From Corynebacterium lemuris (GTDB lineage: Bacteria; Actinomycetota; Actinomycetes; Mycobacteriales; Mycobacteriaceae), in contig NZ_JANWTC010000008.1 in NCBI RefSeq assembly GCF_024919295.1, positions 85,495-149,494 on the forward strand: a stretch of 64,000 nucleotides of DNA, given 5' to 3'. Numbering within the stretch: the stretch's first letter is position 1; each line of letters opens with the position of its first letter. Below the pieces are notes generated by a model. The model saw only the letters and a program-made list of their open reading frames with translations, had not been told where the DNA came from and searched no databases. Of this stretch, positions 28,656 to 41,678 are shown in pieces. The position numbers were made by a program, and so were the translations under genes.

Positions 28656-29122
28656 CCCGCAAACCGCCGTACCTGGACAAGTTCTATCCCGACGTCTACA
28701 AGGCGCTGGGCCAGGTCTCGCGCCAGCTGCGGGTCCTCTACCCTGACGTCGACCTGCCGCTGAGCCTCATCGAGCTGATCAACGTGCGCGTCAGCCAGAT
28801 CAACGGCTGCGGCACCTGCCTGTCCGTCCACGTGCCCGCGGCGCGCAAGGCCGGGGTGCCGGAGTACAAGCTCGACGCGGTGGCCGCCTGGCGGATGACC
28901 GACGAGTTCACCGAGCAGGAGCGCGCCGCGCTCGAGCTGGCGGAGACCCTGACGGTGCTGCCGAAGGACCGGGACAACTCGCAGGCCGGCGCCATCGCCT
29001 GCGATGTCTTCGCGGAGGAGCAGGTGGCGGCCCTGGAATGGGCGATCATCATGATCAACGCCTTCAACCGGGTGTCCATCGCCTCCGGCCACCCGCTGAT
29101 CACCCCCCCGCTAGGGCACTAA
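28652..29122 (+). CDS. AhpD-like carboxymuconolactone decarboxylase-family protein
   Basis: 156 residues with the AhpD redox signature NGCGTCLSVHVPAARKAG: Cys-Gly-Thr-Cys and the following His that form the peroxidase site. A second conserved helix, EEQVAALEWAIIMINAFNRVSI, follows. Such proteins reduce hydroperoxides; it is not the pathway enzyme PcaC, which lacks CxxC. It is the last gene of the pirin operon, and its stop overlaps the convergent DUF4233 gene by 4 nt. Confidence 0.88.
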   Translation: MTRKPPYLDKFYPDVYKALGQVSRQLRVLYPDVDLPLSLIELINVRVSQINGCGTCLSVHVPAARKAGVPEYKLDAVAAWRMTDEFTEQERAALELAETLTVLPKDRDNSQAGAIACDVFAEEQVAALEWAIIMINAFNRVSIASGHPLITPPLGH

Positions 29123-29550
29123 ATGTGCTGGGTGGTCAGCCAGCCGCGCTTCATCCGCTCGATGAGGGTGGAGCGCAGGTGCAGCAGGTACCACCACACG
29201 ATGATGAAGATGACCGCGATGATGGCCACCGAGTAGTGGACGAAGAAACCGCCGACCAGGAGCACCACCTGGAGGGCCATGCTCACGGGCAGCGCCCACT
29301 GGAAACGCTGCAGGAAGGCCATGACCACATGTGCCAGGCCGACGGCTGTGATGAAGCCCCAGTTGCCGGTGGTCCAGTGAGAACCTTCATCGACCTTGAG
29401 GATCACGGTCAGCGAGAGCAGGATCGTGATCGCCTCGAGGATCAGGGTGCCGGACATGACCCCCCGGATGCCCTTGAGCGGGTCCTTCTCGGGGGCGTGG
29501 CCGGGGCCGAGGGGACTGTACTCGGGTTGGTTGGCGGGGGTGGGGCTCAT
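29119..29550 (-). CDS. DUF4233-type membrane protein downstream of folC
   Basis: 143 residues with four hydrophobic helices between about residues 28 and 125 and a proline-rich cytoplasmic N-terminus. The family is regularly found immediately after folC in actinobacteria; the function is unknown. Its ATG overlaps the folC stop (TGATG), showing translational coupling. Confidence 0.8.
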   Translation of the reverse strand: MSPTPANQPEYSPLGPGHAPEKDPLKGIRGVMSGTLILEAITILLSLTVILKVDEGSHWTTGNWGFITAVGLAHVVMAFLQRFQWALPVSMALQVVLLVGGFFVHYSVAIIAVIFIIVWWYLLHLRSTLIERMKRGWLTTQHI

Positions 29551-31099
29551 CAGGCGGGGTCCTTTCCGAACAGGGTGCGGGCCTCGCCCGCCGTGATCAC
29601 GGAGCCGGTGATGACGACGCCGGCACCGGACTGGATGTCAGCGTCCTCGGCGAGTTCAACGGCCAGCTCGTAGGCGGAGGCGAGGTGCTCGTCGACGTGG
29701 ACGCGTTCCTCACCGAAGATGTCCCGGGCGTACTCCGCCAGCTCATAGGCGTCGAGGGTCCGGGGGCTGGTGTTCTGGGTGATGACCACCTCGGAGAGGT
29801 AGGGCTCCAGCGCGATGAGGATGCCGCGGGCGTCCTTGTCGTCGAGGACACCGACGACACCGATCAGGCGGCTGAAGTTGAAGTCACGCTCCAGGGCCTG
29901 GCCCAGGGCGGTGGCGCCGTGGGGGTTGTGCGCGGCGTCGATGAAGGTGGTCGGGGTGGAGCGCACGCGCTCCAGGCGGCCGGGCGAGGCGACCTCGGCG
30001 AAGCCCTCGCGGACGGTGTCCAGGTCCAGGGGGCGGCCGGCGCCGGCACCGAAGAAGGCCTCCACCGCGGCCAGGGCGACCGCCGCGTTGCGTGCCTGGT
30101 GCTCACCCGACAAGGGCAGGAAGAGGTCGTCGTACTCGCCGCCCAGACCGCGCAGGACCAGCTGCTGGCCGCCGACGGCGACGGTCGCGGAGACCACGCC
30201 GAATTCGGAGCCGGCGCGGGCGACAGCGGCGTCGACGTCCACGGCACGCTGCAGGATGACCTTCATGGCGGCCGGGTCCTGTTCGGCGACGATCGCGATG
30301 TTCTCCGCCGGGGTGAGCAGGTCATCGCTGTCCCAGCGGGATTTGATGATGCCGGCCTTCTCCGCCGCGATCTCCTCGATCGTCTCCCCCAGGTAGTCGG
30401 TGTGGTCGAGGCCGACGGGCATGATCACGGCCACATCCGACTGGATGACGTTGGTGGCGTCCCAGGTCCCGCCCATGCCCACCTCGACGACGGCCACGTC
30501 GACGGGGGCGTCGGCGAAGGCGGCGTAGGCCAGGGCCGTGAGCACCTCGAATTTGGACATGCGGACGTCGGAGCGGGCGTCGACAAGCTCGACATAGGGC
30601 TGGATCTCCCGCCAGATGCGCACATAGTCGCGCGGGTGGATCGGTGCCCCGTCCATACTGATGCGTTCGGTGACCAGCTGCAGGTGCGGGCTGGTGGTGC
30701 GTCCGGTGCGGCGGTGGAAGGCGCGCAGCAGCGACTCGATCATCCGCACGGTCGAGGTTTTGCCGTTGGTGCCGGCGACGTGGATCGCCGGGAAGGAGTT
30801 CTGCGGGGAACCCAGCAGGTCCATGAGCAGTTCGATCCGCTCGAGGGAGGGGTCGATCTTCGTCTCCGGCCAGCGGGTGTCCAGCTCCGCCTCGACCGCG
30901 GCGAGTTCGGCGAGGTCCTCCGGGGTGATCTCCACCGGCGCGGGCTTCTCGACGTCCTGCTCACCCAGGTCGATGTTCAGCTTCAGCCCCTGCTCCGTGA
31001 TCTCCACGGCCTCGTTGAGATCGGCGAGCTCCCGGGCGTCGGCGAGGTCCTCGAGGTCCTCGTCATCGGCGGCGTTGTCGAGGATCTCGTCTTCACGGC

Positions 31100-31103
<4 letters not shown>
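29550..31103 (-). CDS. folC: Folylpolyglutamate synthase / dihydrofolate synthase
   Basis: 517 residues. It adds glutamate to dihydropteroate and folates. The ATP loop [13 protein letters not shown] is at about residues 105-117; further Mur-ligase-type motifs are [33 protein letters not shown] and IDAAHNPHG. The first 75 residues are an unusual acidic extension ([17 protein letters not shown]...) not needed for catalysis. The start overlaps the valS stop by 4 nt, so valS, folC and the DUF4233 gene form one operon. Confidence 0.95.
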
Positions 31104-33802
<2,699 letters not shown>

Positions 33803-33821
33803 AGCGCCCCCGGCTGCAGCC

Positions 33822-33852
33822 TTGACCCTCACGTGACGTCAGGGTTCATGAT
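33822..33852 (+). promoter_or_regulatory. MerR-type promoter with 19-bp spacer
   Basis: TTGACC (33822-33827) and CATGAT (33847-33852) are separated by exactly 19 nt. The spacer region contains the interrupted palindrome ACCCT-n11-AGGGT. A long spacer with a dyad is the hallmark of promoters untwisted by MerR-family activators, so this is probably the autoregulated promoter of the next gene. The -10 box ends 6 nt before ATG 33859, implying a leaderless mRNA. Confidence 0.65.
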
Positions 33853-33858
33853 GTGAGC

Positions 33859-35238
33859 ATGAGAATCTCCGAGGTCGCCCGCGCCGCCGGCTGCTCCGTA
33901 CGCGCCGTCCGCCACTACCACGCCTCCGGGGCGCTGCCCGAACCCCCGCGCACCGCCGCGGGTTACCGCGACTACCGCATCACCGATCTCGCGGCGCTGC
34001 TGCGCGTGCGGATCCTGGTCGAGGCCGGCGTGAGCCTCGCTGACATCCGCAGCGGTGTCCCCTCGCTTCTCGACGCCGCCCTGGACCGCCTCGACACCCA
34101 ACTCGCCGAGCTGCACGCCCGGCGGGAGCGGCTGCTGGCCCTGCGGGCGGGGGAACTGGGCCTGCCCGCGGACATCCGGGCCCGGATCCTCGACGTCCTC
34201 GGCACCACCGACCACGCCCGCCGCGAGATCGACGCCCTCGACTTCATGGGGTTGAGCGGGGTGGCCACACCGGAGACCTGGGCCGTGATCCGGGCCAACC
34301 TCGCCGACCCGGCCCGGCGCGCGGAGATGCGGCAGGCGCAGGAGCACTGGGAGAACCTCGGGGAACTCAGTCCGCACTCTGCTGAAGTCGACCGGATCAT
34401 CAACGAACTGCGCGCAGCCGCCGGCGGTGGCCTCATGTACGGAAGCCGGGAGACCCTCACCCCGGGGAGACGGGGCTGGGTCTGCAGGACCTGGACGTCC
34501 GCGGCGCCCAGCTCCGCGCGATCGCGGAACTGGCGGAATTGGCATGAGGTTCCTCTTCCCCGCCCTCGGATTCCTGGTCATCGCCCTGGATGCCTGGCCT
34601 TCTTCCTCGGCGTCGAGGTGACTGTCTTCGCCGGCTACCTGCTGTGGTGCCGTCGACGGGGCGTGCATCCCCTCGAGACGTTGCCGCTGCTGCGCTATGT
34701 GCGCGTGGAACTGCACGCCTGGGCGGATCTGTCCCGGCTGCTGCGGCGCCGGACGGTGGTGCCCGAGGGGACGGTGGCCCTGCACGCACGGCGGGGGTGG
34801 TGGCAGCTGCCGGCGGCCTTCACCGCGGCGATCGGCATCGAGATCATCGCCGTCGAACTCCTCGTTCCCTGGCTGTGGCTGCGCCTGCTGCTGCTGGTCA
34901 CGTCGCTGTACTCGATCGTACTGCTGTGGGGTGTGCTGGCGGGCCGCGTCGTCCACCCCCACCACCTGGGCGGTGAGCTGGTCCTGCGCCAGGGGCGGGA
35001 GGAGATCCTCCGGGTCCCGGTCGACGAGATCGGCACCGTGCGCACGGTACGTGGTTTTGAGGCGGACACCCGGGTGATCCGGGACGGGAGACTGACGCTC
35101 GGCGGTCCGGAGGGCACCAACGTGGAGGTCGTCTTCACCACCCCACAGGACGGGGTGGACTCCTGTGCGCTGTGGCTGGACGACCCCACCGTGTTGACGT
35201 GCGCTGCTACCCCACCTGCGCCGGCTGGCCGACGTTGA
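33859..35238 (+). CDS. MerR regulator apparently fused to a membrane protein; probably two frameshifted genes
   Basis: One frame stays open for 459 residues. Residues 1-70 are a MerR winged helix (MRISEVARAAGCSVRAVRHYHASGALP), followed by a coiled-coil dimerisation helix. After about residue 200 (base 34465) the text becomes Arg/Trp/Ser-rich and unlike protein. Another frame there continues naturally as GLGLQDLDVRGAQLRAIAELAELA and stops at 34547, a normal MerR end of about 229 residues. From about 34600 the first frame again becomes a sensible membrane protein. Two single-base losses, real or sequencing errors, explain this better than a true fusion. Confidence 0.6.
   Translation: MRISEVARAAGCSVRAVRHYHASGALPEPPRTAAGYRDYRITDLAALLRVRILVEAGVSLADIRSGVPSLLDAALDRLDTQLAELHARRERLLALRAGELGLPADIRARILDVLGTTDHARREIDALDFMGLSGVATPETWAVIRANLADPARRAEMRQAQEHWENLGELSPHSAEVDRIINELRAAAGGGLMYGSRETLTPGRRGWVCRTWTSAAPSSARSRNWRNWHEVPLPRPRIPGHRPGCLAFFLGVEVTVFAGYLLWCRRRGVHPLETLPLLRYVRVELHAWADLSRLLRRRTVVPEGTVALHARRGWWQLPAAFTAAIGIEIIAVELLVPWLWLRLLLLVTSLYSIVLLWGVLAGRVVHPHHLGGELVLRQGREEILRVPVDEIGTVRTVRGFEADTRVIRDGRLTLGGPEGTNVEVVFTTPQDGVDSCALWLDDPTVLTCAATPPAPAGRR
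34544..35238 (+). pseudogene. Membrane protein gene with a frameshift near its start
   Basis: An ATG at 34544 overlaps the inferred MerR stop (ATGA) and starts MRFLFPALGFLVIALDA, but this frame stops at 34621. The adjacent frame continues the same hydrophobic segment (LAFFLGVEVTVFAGYLLWC) and runs to 35238, with two more helices (about bases 34815-34950) and a soluble C-terminal domain. A one-base deletion around 34590-34600 would restore a single protein of about 230 residues. The function is unknown; probably cotranscribed with the MerR gene. Its end overlaps the convergent Hsp70 gene by 32 nt. Confidence 0.5.
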
Positions 35239-36709
35239 CGGTGGCGGTGACCACGAAGTCATCCTCCGGGCACTGGATGCTGATGGCGGCGATGCCGTTG
35301 CCGTCGACGGTGACCGTCTCGATGACCTCCGGGCCGTGCTCGCAGCGATCGACCGGCACGGCGGCCAGCTCGACGGGGCTGAGGTCGCGCAGCTGCGGGT
35401 CGAAGGGCACGAGAACCTCGGCCAGCAGGGTGAGGTCCCCCGGGTGGTCGGTGGCGGCGTCGAGGGCGGAGTACTCCACGTAGCGGAACCAGCCGACGTT
35501 GTGGGCCGCCCGGTACCGGCGGGTGACGGTGAAGCCGTCACCGGAGCCGGCCTGGGCATCCGGGCCGACGAGGGCGTCGAAGCTGACGGCCGCACCGGCG
35601 TCACGCTCACGGAAGACACCGATGCCGCGGGAGAGCCGGTCACGCAGGTGGTAGTCGGAATCCGGGTCGGCGGCGATGGCCAACCCCACGGCGGTCGAGG
35701 CGGTGGGCAGCGGGGAGCGGTGGACACGGCGGCCGAAGCGCTCACGCAGCATGCGCGGGACCAGCGGCAGAGCACTGGCACCGCCGACGAGGTAGATGCC
35801 GGCGATCTCGGTCTCCGCCAGGGACTCGGAGGCTCCGATCAGCGGCTGCATGACCTCCAGCGTCTGCTCGACCAGCGGGGTGGCCTCCTCGTAGAACTCG
35901 GCGACCGGGAGAATGACGTCATCGTCGCCGAGCTCCAGGATCAGGCGGCGCGACTGCGGCTTGAGCTGTTCCTTGGCGGTGCGGGCCTCGTCGACGATCT
36001 TCTGGCGGGCACGCCGGCCGAAGACATCGTCGGCACGTCCGGCGGTGGCCAACGCGAGGTCGGCGAGGAGCTCGTCGAAGTCGTCGCCGCCGAGGCGGCT
36101 GATGCCGAGGGAGGTCTCGACGACGTGCTCGGGGCCGTCGATACGCATGAGGGTGACGTCGAAGGTGCCGCCGCCGAGGTCGTAGACGATGACGTTGGAA
36201 CGCCGTGAGCTGAGGGTGCGGGCGTGGAGGTGGGTGTACTCGAAGGCCGCGGCGCTGGGCTCGTTGACCATGCCCAGCACGGTGGCGCCGGCGCGGGTGA
36301 AGGCGTCGAGGGTGAGCAGACGCTGTGCGGAGCGTGCATTGGCGGGTACCCCGAGGACGATCTCGATCTCCTCGTCTCCGGCGTGCTCACGCAGCTGGCG
36401 GACCACGACCTCCGCGAAGGTCACCAGCACCTCCCCCAGCGGGCGTTCCTGCTTGCCCAGACGGACGGGGGTCTCCGCAGTGGTGTCCCCGTCACTGAGC
36501 AGCCGCTTGAAGGAACGGACGAGCGTGGGACTGTCCAGTGCCAGTGCCTCCCATCCGCCCACGAGGCGGTCACCGTCGAGGGCGACCACCGACGGGATGT
36601 ACCCGCAGGGGTCGCCCTCGAGGTCGGTGACGGGGAGCACGGGGTAGTTCCCGCGGTCGACCGCCGCCACGACGGTACGTGTGGTGCCGAAATCAATCCC
36701 GAAGCGCAT
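35207..36709 (-). CDS. Compact Hsp70-family (DnaK-like) ATPase
   Basis: 500 residues. The ATPase domain is complete: IDFGTTRTVVAAVD (phosphate loop 1), VNEPSAAAFEY, VYDLGGGTFDVTLM (phosphate loop 2) and IYLVGGASALPLVPRML (adenosine motif). The remaining 130 residues form a beta-rich C-terminus without the helical lid of DnaK. Clients are unknown; such short Hsp70s are common in actinobacteria. It follows mdh by 32 nt. TAGTGT (about 36717-36722, minus strand) lies 7 nt from the ATG and could drive a leaderless transcript. Confidence 0.88.
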   Translation of the reverse strand: MRFGIDFGTTRTVVAAVDRGNYPVLPVTDLEGDPCGYIPSVVALDGDRLVGGWEALALDSPTLVRSFKRLLSDGDTTAETPVRLGKQERPLGEVLVTFAEVVVRQLREHAGDEEIEIVLGVPANARSAQRLLTLDAFTRAGATVLGMVNEPSAAAFEYTHLHARTLSSRRSNVIVYDLGGGTFDVTLMRIDGPEHVVETSLGISRLGGDDFDELLADLALATAGRADDVFGRRARQKIVDEARTAKEQLKPQSRRLILELGDDDVILPVAEFYEEATPLVEQTLEVMQPLIGASESLAETEIAGIYLVGGASALPLVPRMLRERFGRRVHRSPLPTASTAVGLAIAADPDSDYHLRDRLSRGIGVFRERDAGAAVSFDALVGPDAQAGSGDGFTVTRRYRAAHNVGWFRYVEYSALDAATDHPGDLTLLAEVLVPFDPQLRDLSPVELAAVPVDRCEHGPEVIETVTVDGNGIAAISIQCPEDDFVVTATVNVGQPAQVG

Positions 36710-36741
36710 GCCGACGACACTAGCGGAATTATGCGCGGATG

Positions 36742-37899
<1,158 letters not shown>

Positions 37900-37997
37900 T
37901 CATGACATAACAGAGCGCCAACAATTCGTGCACGATAGGTGAAAGTAAAGACCAGACTCCCGCTTACCCTGACCTTTTCCGGAGGACCTCCGCAGCA

Positions 37998-38729
37998 ATG
38001 TACGACGTCGACCCCACCGGCCTCGACGACACCAGCACGGTCGACGGTGTCATCGAGGTCGCCCTCGAACAGTTCTCCGAGCACGGCTTCCCGGAGACGA
38101 GGCTCGACAACATCGCCAAGATCTCCGGCATGTCCAAACGGATGATCCACTACCACTTCGGCGACAAGCGGGGCTTATACCACCGCTGTCTCGTGGCGGC
38201 GGTTGAGCGGATCACCCCGGCCGGGGAGGAGATGACGCTGGACACCACCGTCCCGGTGGAGGGGGTGACCAGGCTGGTCGAGGCCGTGTACTCCCGCCTC
38301 ATCGAGAATCCGGACTGCGTCCGCCTGCTGGCGATGGAGAGCCTGCACAAGGTGATGAATCTCCGGGAGCTGGCGCATCTGCACAACCAGTCGGAGATCT
38401 CCCTCCACCTGGACCGGCTGCTCCTGATCGGCCAGGACGCGGGCGCCTTCCGTCCCGGGATCGCGGCGGAGGACCTGTTCTACCTGATGGGTTCCCTGGC
38501 CTTCTTCCGGCTGACCAACCAGGACCTGATGATCAACCTCTTCGACCTGGATCCCGCCAGCGCGGAGAACACCGGGGGCGTGCGCCGCCTGATGATCGAT
38601 GCGGTGGTCTCCTTCCTCACCGCCAACATCCGGGACAGCGGGCACGACAGCTACCTGGTCACCGACATGGTCGGCGACGGTGAGCCGCAGTCCGCCCTCG
38701 GCATCTACGACGCCGAGGACCTCGATTAG
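37998..38729 (+). CDS. TetR-family transcriptional regulator
   Basis: 243 residues. The N-terminal helix-turn-helix is [24 protein letters not shown] (about residues 35-58); the C-terminal ligand domain is of the long type, and the last 25 residues are acidic. Its gene lies divergent from mdh and converges with clpX (4-nt overlap of stops). The ligand and targets cannot be read from the sequence. GGAGGACC is 13 nt before the ATG. The 278-bp spacer to mdh carries a 7-bp hairpin (cccaccc/gggtggg, about 37863-37882). Confidence 0.9.
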   Translation: MYDVDPTGLDDTSTVDGVIEVALEQFSEHGFPETRLDNIAKISGMSKRMIHYHFGDKRGLYHRCLVAAVERITPAGEEMTLDTTVPVEGVTRLVEAVYSRLIENPDCVRLLAMESLHKVMNLRELAHLHNQSEISLHLDRLLLIGQDAGAFRPGIAAEDLFYLMGSLAFFRLTNQDLMINLFDLDPASAENTGGVRRLMIDAVVSFLTANIRDSGHDSYLVTDMVGDGEPQSALGIYDAEDLD

Positions 38730-40018
38730 GCGGTCTCCTTCTCCTCCCGGCCGAGCACCAGCTCCGGCTCCTCCTCACCGCGGACGGCGTCGGCGGTGAT
38801 GATGACCTCGGCGATGTCGTCGCGGTCCGGGAGGTCGTACATCACCGGGACGAGCAGCTCCTCCATGATGGCGCGCAGGCCACGGGCCCCGGTCCCCCGC
38901 TCCAGTGCCTTGTCGGCGATGACCTCGAGGGAGTCCGGGGTGAAGGTGAGCTGGGCGTCATCCATCTCGAAGAGGCGCTGGTACTGCTTGACCAGGGAGT
39001 TCCGCGGCTCGGTGAGCACCTTGACCAGGGACTCCTGATCCAGGTTGTCCACGGTGGCCACGATGGGCAGACGGCCGATGAACTCGGGGATGAGGCCGAA
39101 CTTCACCAGGTCCTCGGGGCGGACCTGGTCGAAGAGGTCCTGCTTCTCCCGCTCGGAGGCCGTCTCGATCTCCGCGCCGAAACCGAGGCCCTTCTTGCCC
39201 ACGCGCTCCTGGATGACCTTCTCCAGGCCTGCGAAGGCACCGGCGACGATGAACAGGATGTTCGAGGTGTCCAGCTGGATGAACTCCTGGTTGGGGTGCT
39301 TGCGCCCGCCCTGCGGCGGGATGGAGGCGGTCGTGCCCTCCAGGATCTTCAGCAGGGCCTGCTGCACCCCCTCGCCGGAGACATCGCGGGTGATCGACGG
39401 GTTGTCGGACTTCCGTGAGATCTTGTCCACCTCGTCGACGTAGATGATGCCGCGCTGGGCACGCTGGACGTCGAAATCGGCGGCCTGCAGCAACTTGAGC
39501 AGGATGTTCTCCACGTCCTCACCGACGTAGCCGGCCTCGGTCAGGGAGGTGGCGTCGGCGATGGCGAAGGGGACGTCCAGCATGCGTGCCAGGGTCTGGG
39601 CGAGGTAGGTCTTACCGGAACCGGTGGGTCCGAGGAGCAGGATGTTCGACTTGGCGATCTCGATGTCCTCCGACTTCCGGCCCCGGCGGGTGCCGGCCGC
39701 GGCTGTCGCGAGCTCCTCCGTCCGGATGCGCTTGTAGTGGTTGTACACGGCGACGGCGAGGATGCGCTTGGCCTTGTCCTGGCCGATGACGTACTTGTCC
39801 AGGAAGGCCGAGATCTCAGAGGGGCGGGGAAGCTTGTCCTCCTTCTGCTCGGCGGCCTGGGCAGCACCGAGTTCCTCCTCGATGATCTCGTTGCACAGCT
39901 CGATGCATTCGTCGCAGATGTACACGCCGCCACCGGCGATGAGCTTCTTCACCTGCTTCTGACTCTTCCCGCAGAAGGAGCATTTCAGCAGGTCGGCGCT
40001 TTCTTGCATGCGTGCCAT
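38726..40018 (-). CDS. clpX: ATP-dependent Clp protease ATP-binding subunit ClpX
   Basis: 430 residues: N-terminal C4 zinc domain ([11 protein letters not shown]...[10 protein letters not shown]), Walker A GPTGSGKT, Walker [11 protein letters not shown], the pore region downstream, the IGF-type loop region for ClpP docking, and sensor-2 [11 protein letters not shown]. It unfolds tagged proteins for ClpP. The start MARMQESAD is taken at 40018; ATG 40009 is possible. The clpP genes are not in the window. Confidence 0.97.
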   Translation of the reverse strand: MARMQESADLLKCSFCGKSQKQVKKLIAGGGVYICDECIELCNEIIEEELGAAQAAEQKEDKLPRPSEISAFLDKYVIGQDKAKRILAVAVYNHYKRIRTEELATAAAGTRRGRKSEDIEIAKSNILLLGPTGSGKTYLAQTLARMLDVPFAIADATSLTEAGYVGEDVENILLKLLQAADFDVQRAQRGIIYVDEVDKISRKSDNPSITRDVSGEGVQQALLKILEGTTASIPPQGGRKHPNQEFIQLDTSNILFIVAGAFAGLEKVIQERVGKKGLGFGAEIETASEREKQDLFDQVRPEDLVKFGLIPEFIGRLPIVATVDNLDQESLVKVLTEPRNSLVKQYQRLFEMDDAQLTFTPDSLEVIADKALERGTGARGLRAIMEELLVPVMYDLPDRDDIAEVIITADAVRGEEEPELVLGREEKETA

Positions 40019-40164
40019 GAGGGGTATCTATCTCGCTTCGCTCGACTGTGGGGACGGGATGTCCCTTCACTCTAGTAGGAGGGGTCAAACCGGGGGAGAC
40101 CGCCGGCGGCCCTCCCCTCCCATAACGGCCGGGCCATGGTTTTGTTCCCACCCGCAGACGCACA

Positions 40165-40195
40165 ACCCCGCCGACCGCGGGTGCGGGGGCGGGGT
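40165..40195 (-). terminator. Hairpin downstream of pcaIJ with adjacent 13-mer repeat
   Basis: accccgcc (40165-40172) pairs with ggcggggt (40188-40195), downstream of pcaJ on the minus strand. Immediately between it and the pcaJ stop is a perfect copy of the dispersed 13-mer (40198-40210), read GCTTATCGACGCC in the direction of pcaJ transcription, as after pcaD. Confidence 0.6.
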
Positions 40196-40217
40196 CAGGC
40201 GTCGATAAGCGGTGGTT

Positions 40218-40865
40218 TTAAACCACGCCCTCGGCCACCTTGAAGGGGGCCTCGGTGACGGCGCGGACAGACTCCACGGTCTCACCCTCGGCGACCTGCA
40301 GCAGGGTCAGGCCCTCCTGCGGGTCGACGTCGAAGACGGCGTAGTTGGTGACGATCAGGTCGACACACTTCGCGCCGGTCAGCGGCAGCGCACACTCGCT
40401 CAGGACCTTCGAGGTGCCCTTCTTGGTCACGTGGTCCATCATGAGGATGATCTTCTGGGCGCCGTGGACGAGGTCCATCGCCCCACCCATGCCCTTGACC
40501 ATCTTGCCCGGGATCATCCAGTTGGCCAGGTCGCCGTACTGGGAGACCTCCATGGCGCCGAGGACCGCGACGTCCACGGAGCGGGAGCGGATCATGGCGA
40601 AGGAGGCGGAGGAGGAGAAGTAGGAGCCACCCTCGGTGATGGTGATGGTCTCCTTGCCGGCATTGATCAGCTCGGGGTCGAGCTCGTCCTCGGTCGGGTA
40701 CGGGCCGACGCCGAGGATGCCGTTCTCGGAGTGCAGCACAACCTCAAGGCCCTCGGGCAGGTAGCCCGGGATGAGGGTGGGCATACCGATGCCGAGGTTG
40801 ACGTACTGGCCGTTCTCGAGCTCTGCGGCCACGCGTGCGGCCATCTGTTCCTTGGTCCAGGTCAT
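40218..40865 (-). CDS. pcaJ: 3-oxoadipate CoA-transferase subunit B
   Basis: 215 residues of the family I CoA-transferase beta subunit. The catalytic Glu lies in LHSENGILG and the glycine loop NLGIGMPTL is near the N-terminus. With PcaI it moves CoA from succinyl-CoA to 3-oxoadipate. The start overlaps the pcaI stop by one base (TAATG), so subunits are made in step. A terminator follows. Confidence 0.95.
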   Translation of the reverse strand: MTWTKEQMAARVAAELENGQYVNLGIGMPTLIPGYLPEGLEVVLHSENGILGVGPYPTEDELDPELINAGKETITITEGGSYFSSSASFAMIRSRSVDVAVLGAMEVSQYGDLANWMIPGKMVKGMGGAMDLVHGAQKIILMMDHVTKKGTSKVLSECALPLTGAKCVDLIVTNYAVFDVDPQEGLTLLQVAEGETVESVRAVTEAPFKVAEGVV

Positions 40866-41608
40866 TACTGGGTCACCGTCCTGTTCTCGATACCGGTCTC
40901 CTGCGGGCCGACCTCGACCACGCGGTTGACGTAGATGCCCGGCAGGTCGACCTCGCTGGGGTCGATGACGTCGACGAGGTGCTCGACCTGGGCGATGGTC
41001 ACCTTGCCGCTCATCGCGGCATCCGGGTTGAAGTTCTGGGCGGTCCTGTTGAATACCAGGTTGCCGAAGCGGTCACCCTTGTGGGCATGGACCAGTGCGA
41101 AGTCCGCGCGGATGGACTCCTCGAGCACGTAGACCTGACCGTTGAACTCGCGGGTCTCCTTCGGCTCGGAGACCACGGCGACGGTGCCGTCGGTGTTGTA
41201 GCGCTGGGGCAGGCCGCCCTCGGCGACCTGGGTGCCCACACCGGCGGTGGTGTAGAAGGCCGGGATGCCGGCGCCACCGGCGCGCATGCGCTCGGCGAGG
41301 GTGCCCTGCGGGGTGAACTCCACGGTGAGCTCACCGGAGAGGTACTGGCGGGCGTACTCCTTGTTGGATCCCAGGTAGGAGCCGATGGACTTGGAGATCC
41401 GCTTGTCGGCCAGCAGCAGGCCGAGGCCGAAGCCGTCGGTGCCGAGGTTGTTGGAGATGATCGTCAGGCCAGTCGCGCCCTGCTCGCGGAGGGCGTCGAT
41501 GAGGCGGGCGGGGATGCCGACCAGGCCGAATCCACCGACGGCGATGGAGGCACCGTCGTGGATATCGGCCACAGCCGCATCAGTTGTGGGAAGCGTCTTG
41601 TCAAGCAT
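40865..41608 (-). CDS. pcaI: 3-oxoadipate CoA-transferase subunit A
   Basis: 247 residues, alpha subunit: [17 protein letters not shown] (glycine motif), [16 protein letters not shown] and [17 protein letters not shown]. It forms the heteromeric transferase with PcaJ. ATG 41608 is the natural start. Its promoter overlaps that of the divergent pcaR, placing it under PcaR control as in C. glutamicum. Confidence 0.95.
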   Translation of the reverse strand: MLDKTLPTTDAAVADIHDGASIAVGGFGLVGIPARLIDALREQGATGLTIISNNLGTDGFGLGLLLADKRISKSIGSYLGSNKEYARQYLSGELTVEFTPQGTLAERMRAGGAGIPAFYTTAGVGTQVAEGGLPQRYNTDGTVAVVSEPKETREFNGQVYVLEESIRADFALVHAHKGDRFGNLVFNRTAQNFNPDAAMSGKVTIAQVEHLVDVIDPSEVDLPGIYVNRVVEVGPQETGIENRTVTQ

Positions 41609-41645
41609 GCCCCAGACTGTACACTGGCGTTCACAAACTGCACAA
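41598..41645. promoter_or_regulatory. Overlapping divergent promoters of pcaI and pcaR
   Basis: For pcaR: TTGTCA (41598-41603), 16 nt, TACACT (41620-41625). For pcaI on the minus strand: TTGTGC (41640-41645), 18 nt, TACAGT (41616-41621). The two -10 boxes overlap, so the promoters must compete. Downstream, GTTCAC occurs twice and GGTTC-n7-GAACC (about 41648-41664) is an inverted repeat, a plausible PcaR site. Confidence 0.5.
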
Positions 41646-41678
41646 GGGTTCACATCGCGAACCGGAAAGGAGTTGAAC

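Noticed and set aside
28652..29122. Second pcaC
   Set aside because: The CGTC redox pair marks it as an AhpD-type peroxidase; the pathway enzyme lies at 57457-57858.
33859..35238. Genuine MerR-transmembrane fusion regulator
   Set aside because: The linker reads as out-of-frame sequence and natural ends exist in the other frames, so frameshifts are the better explanation. Kept only as an open question.
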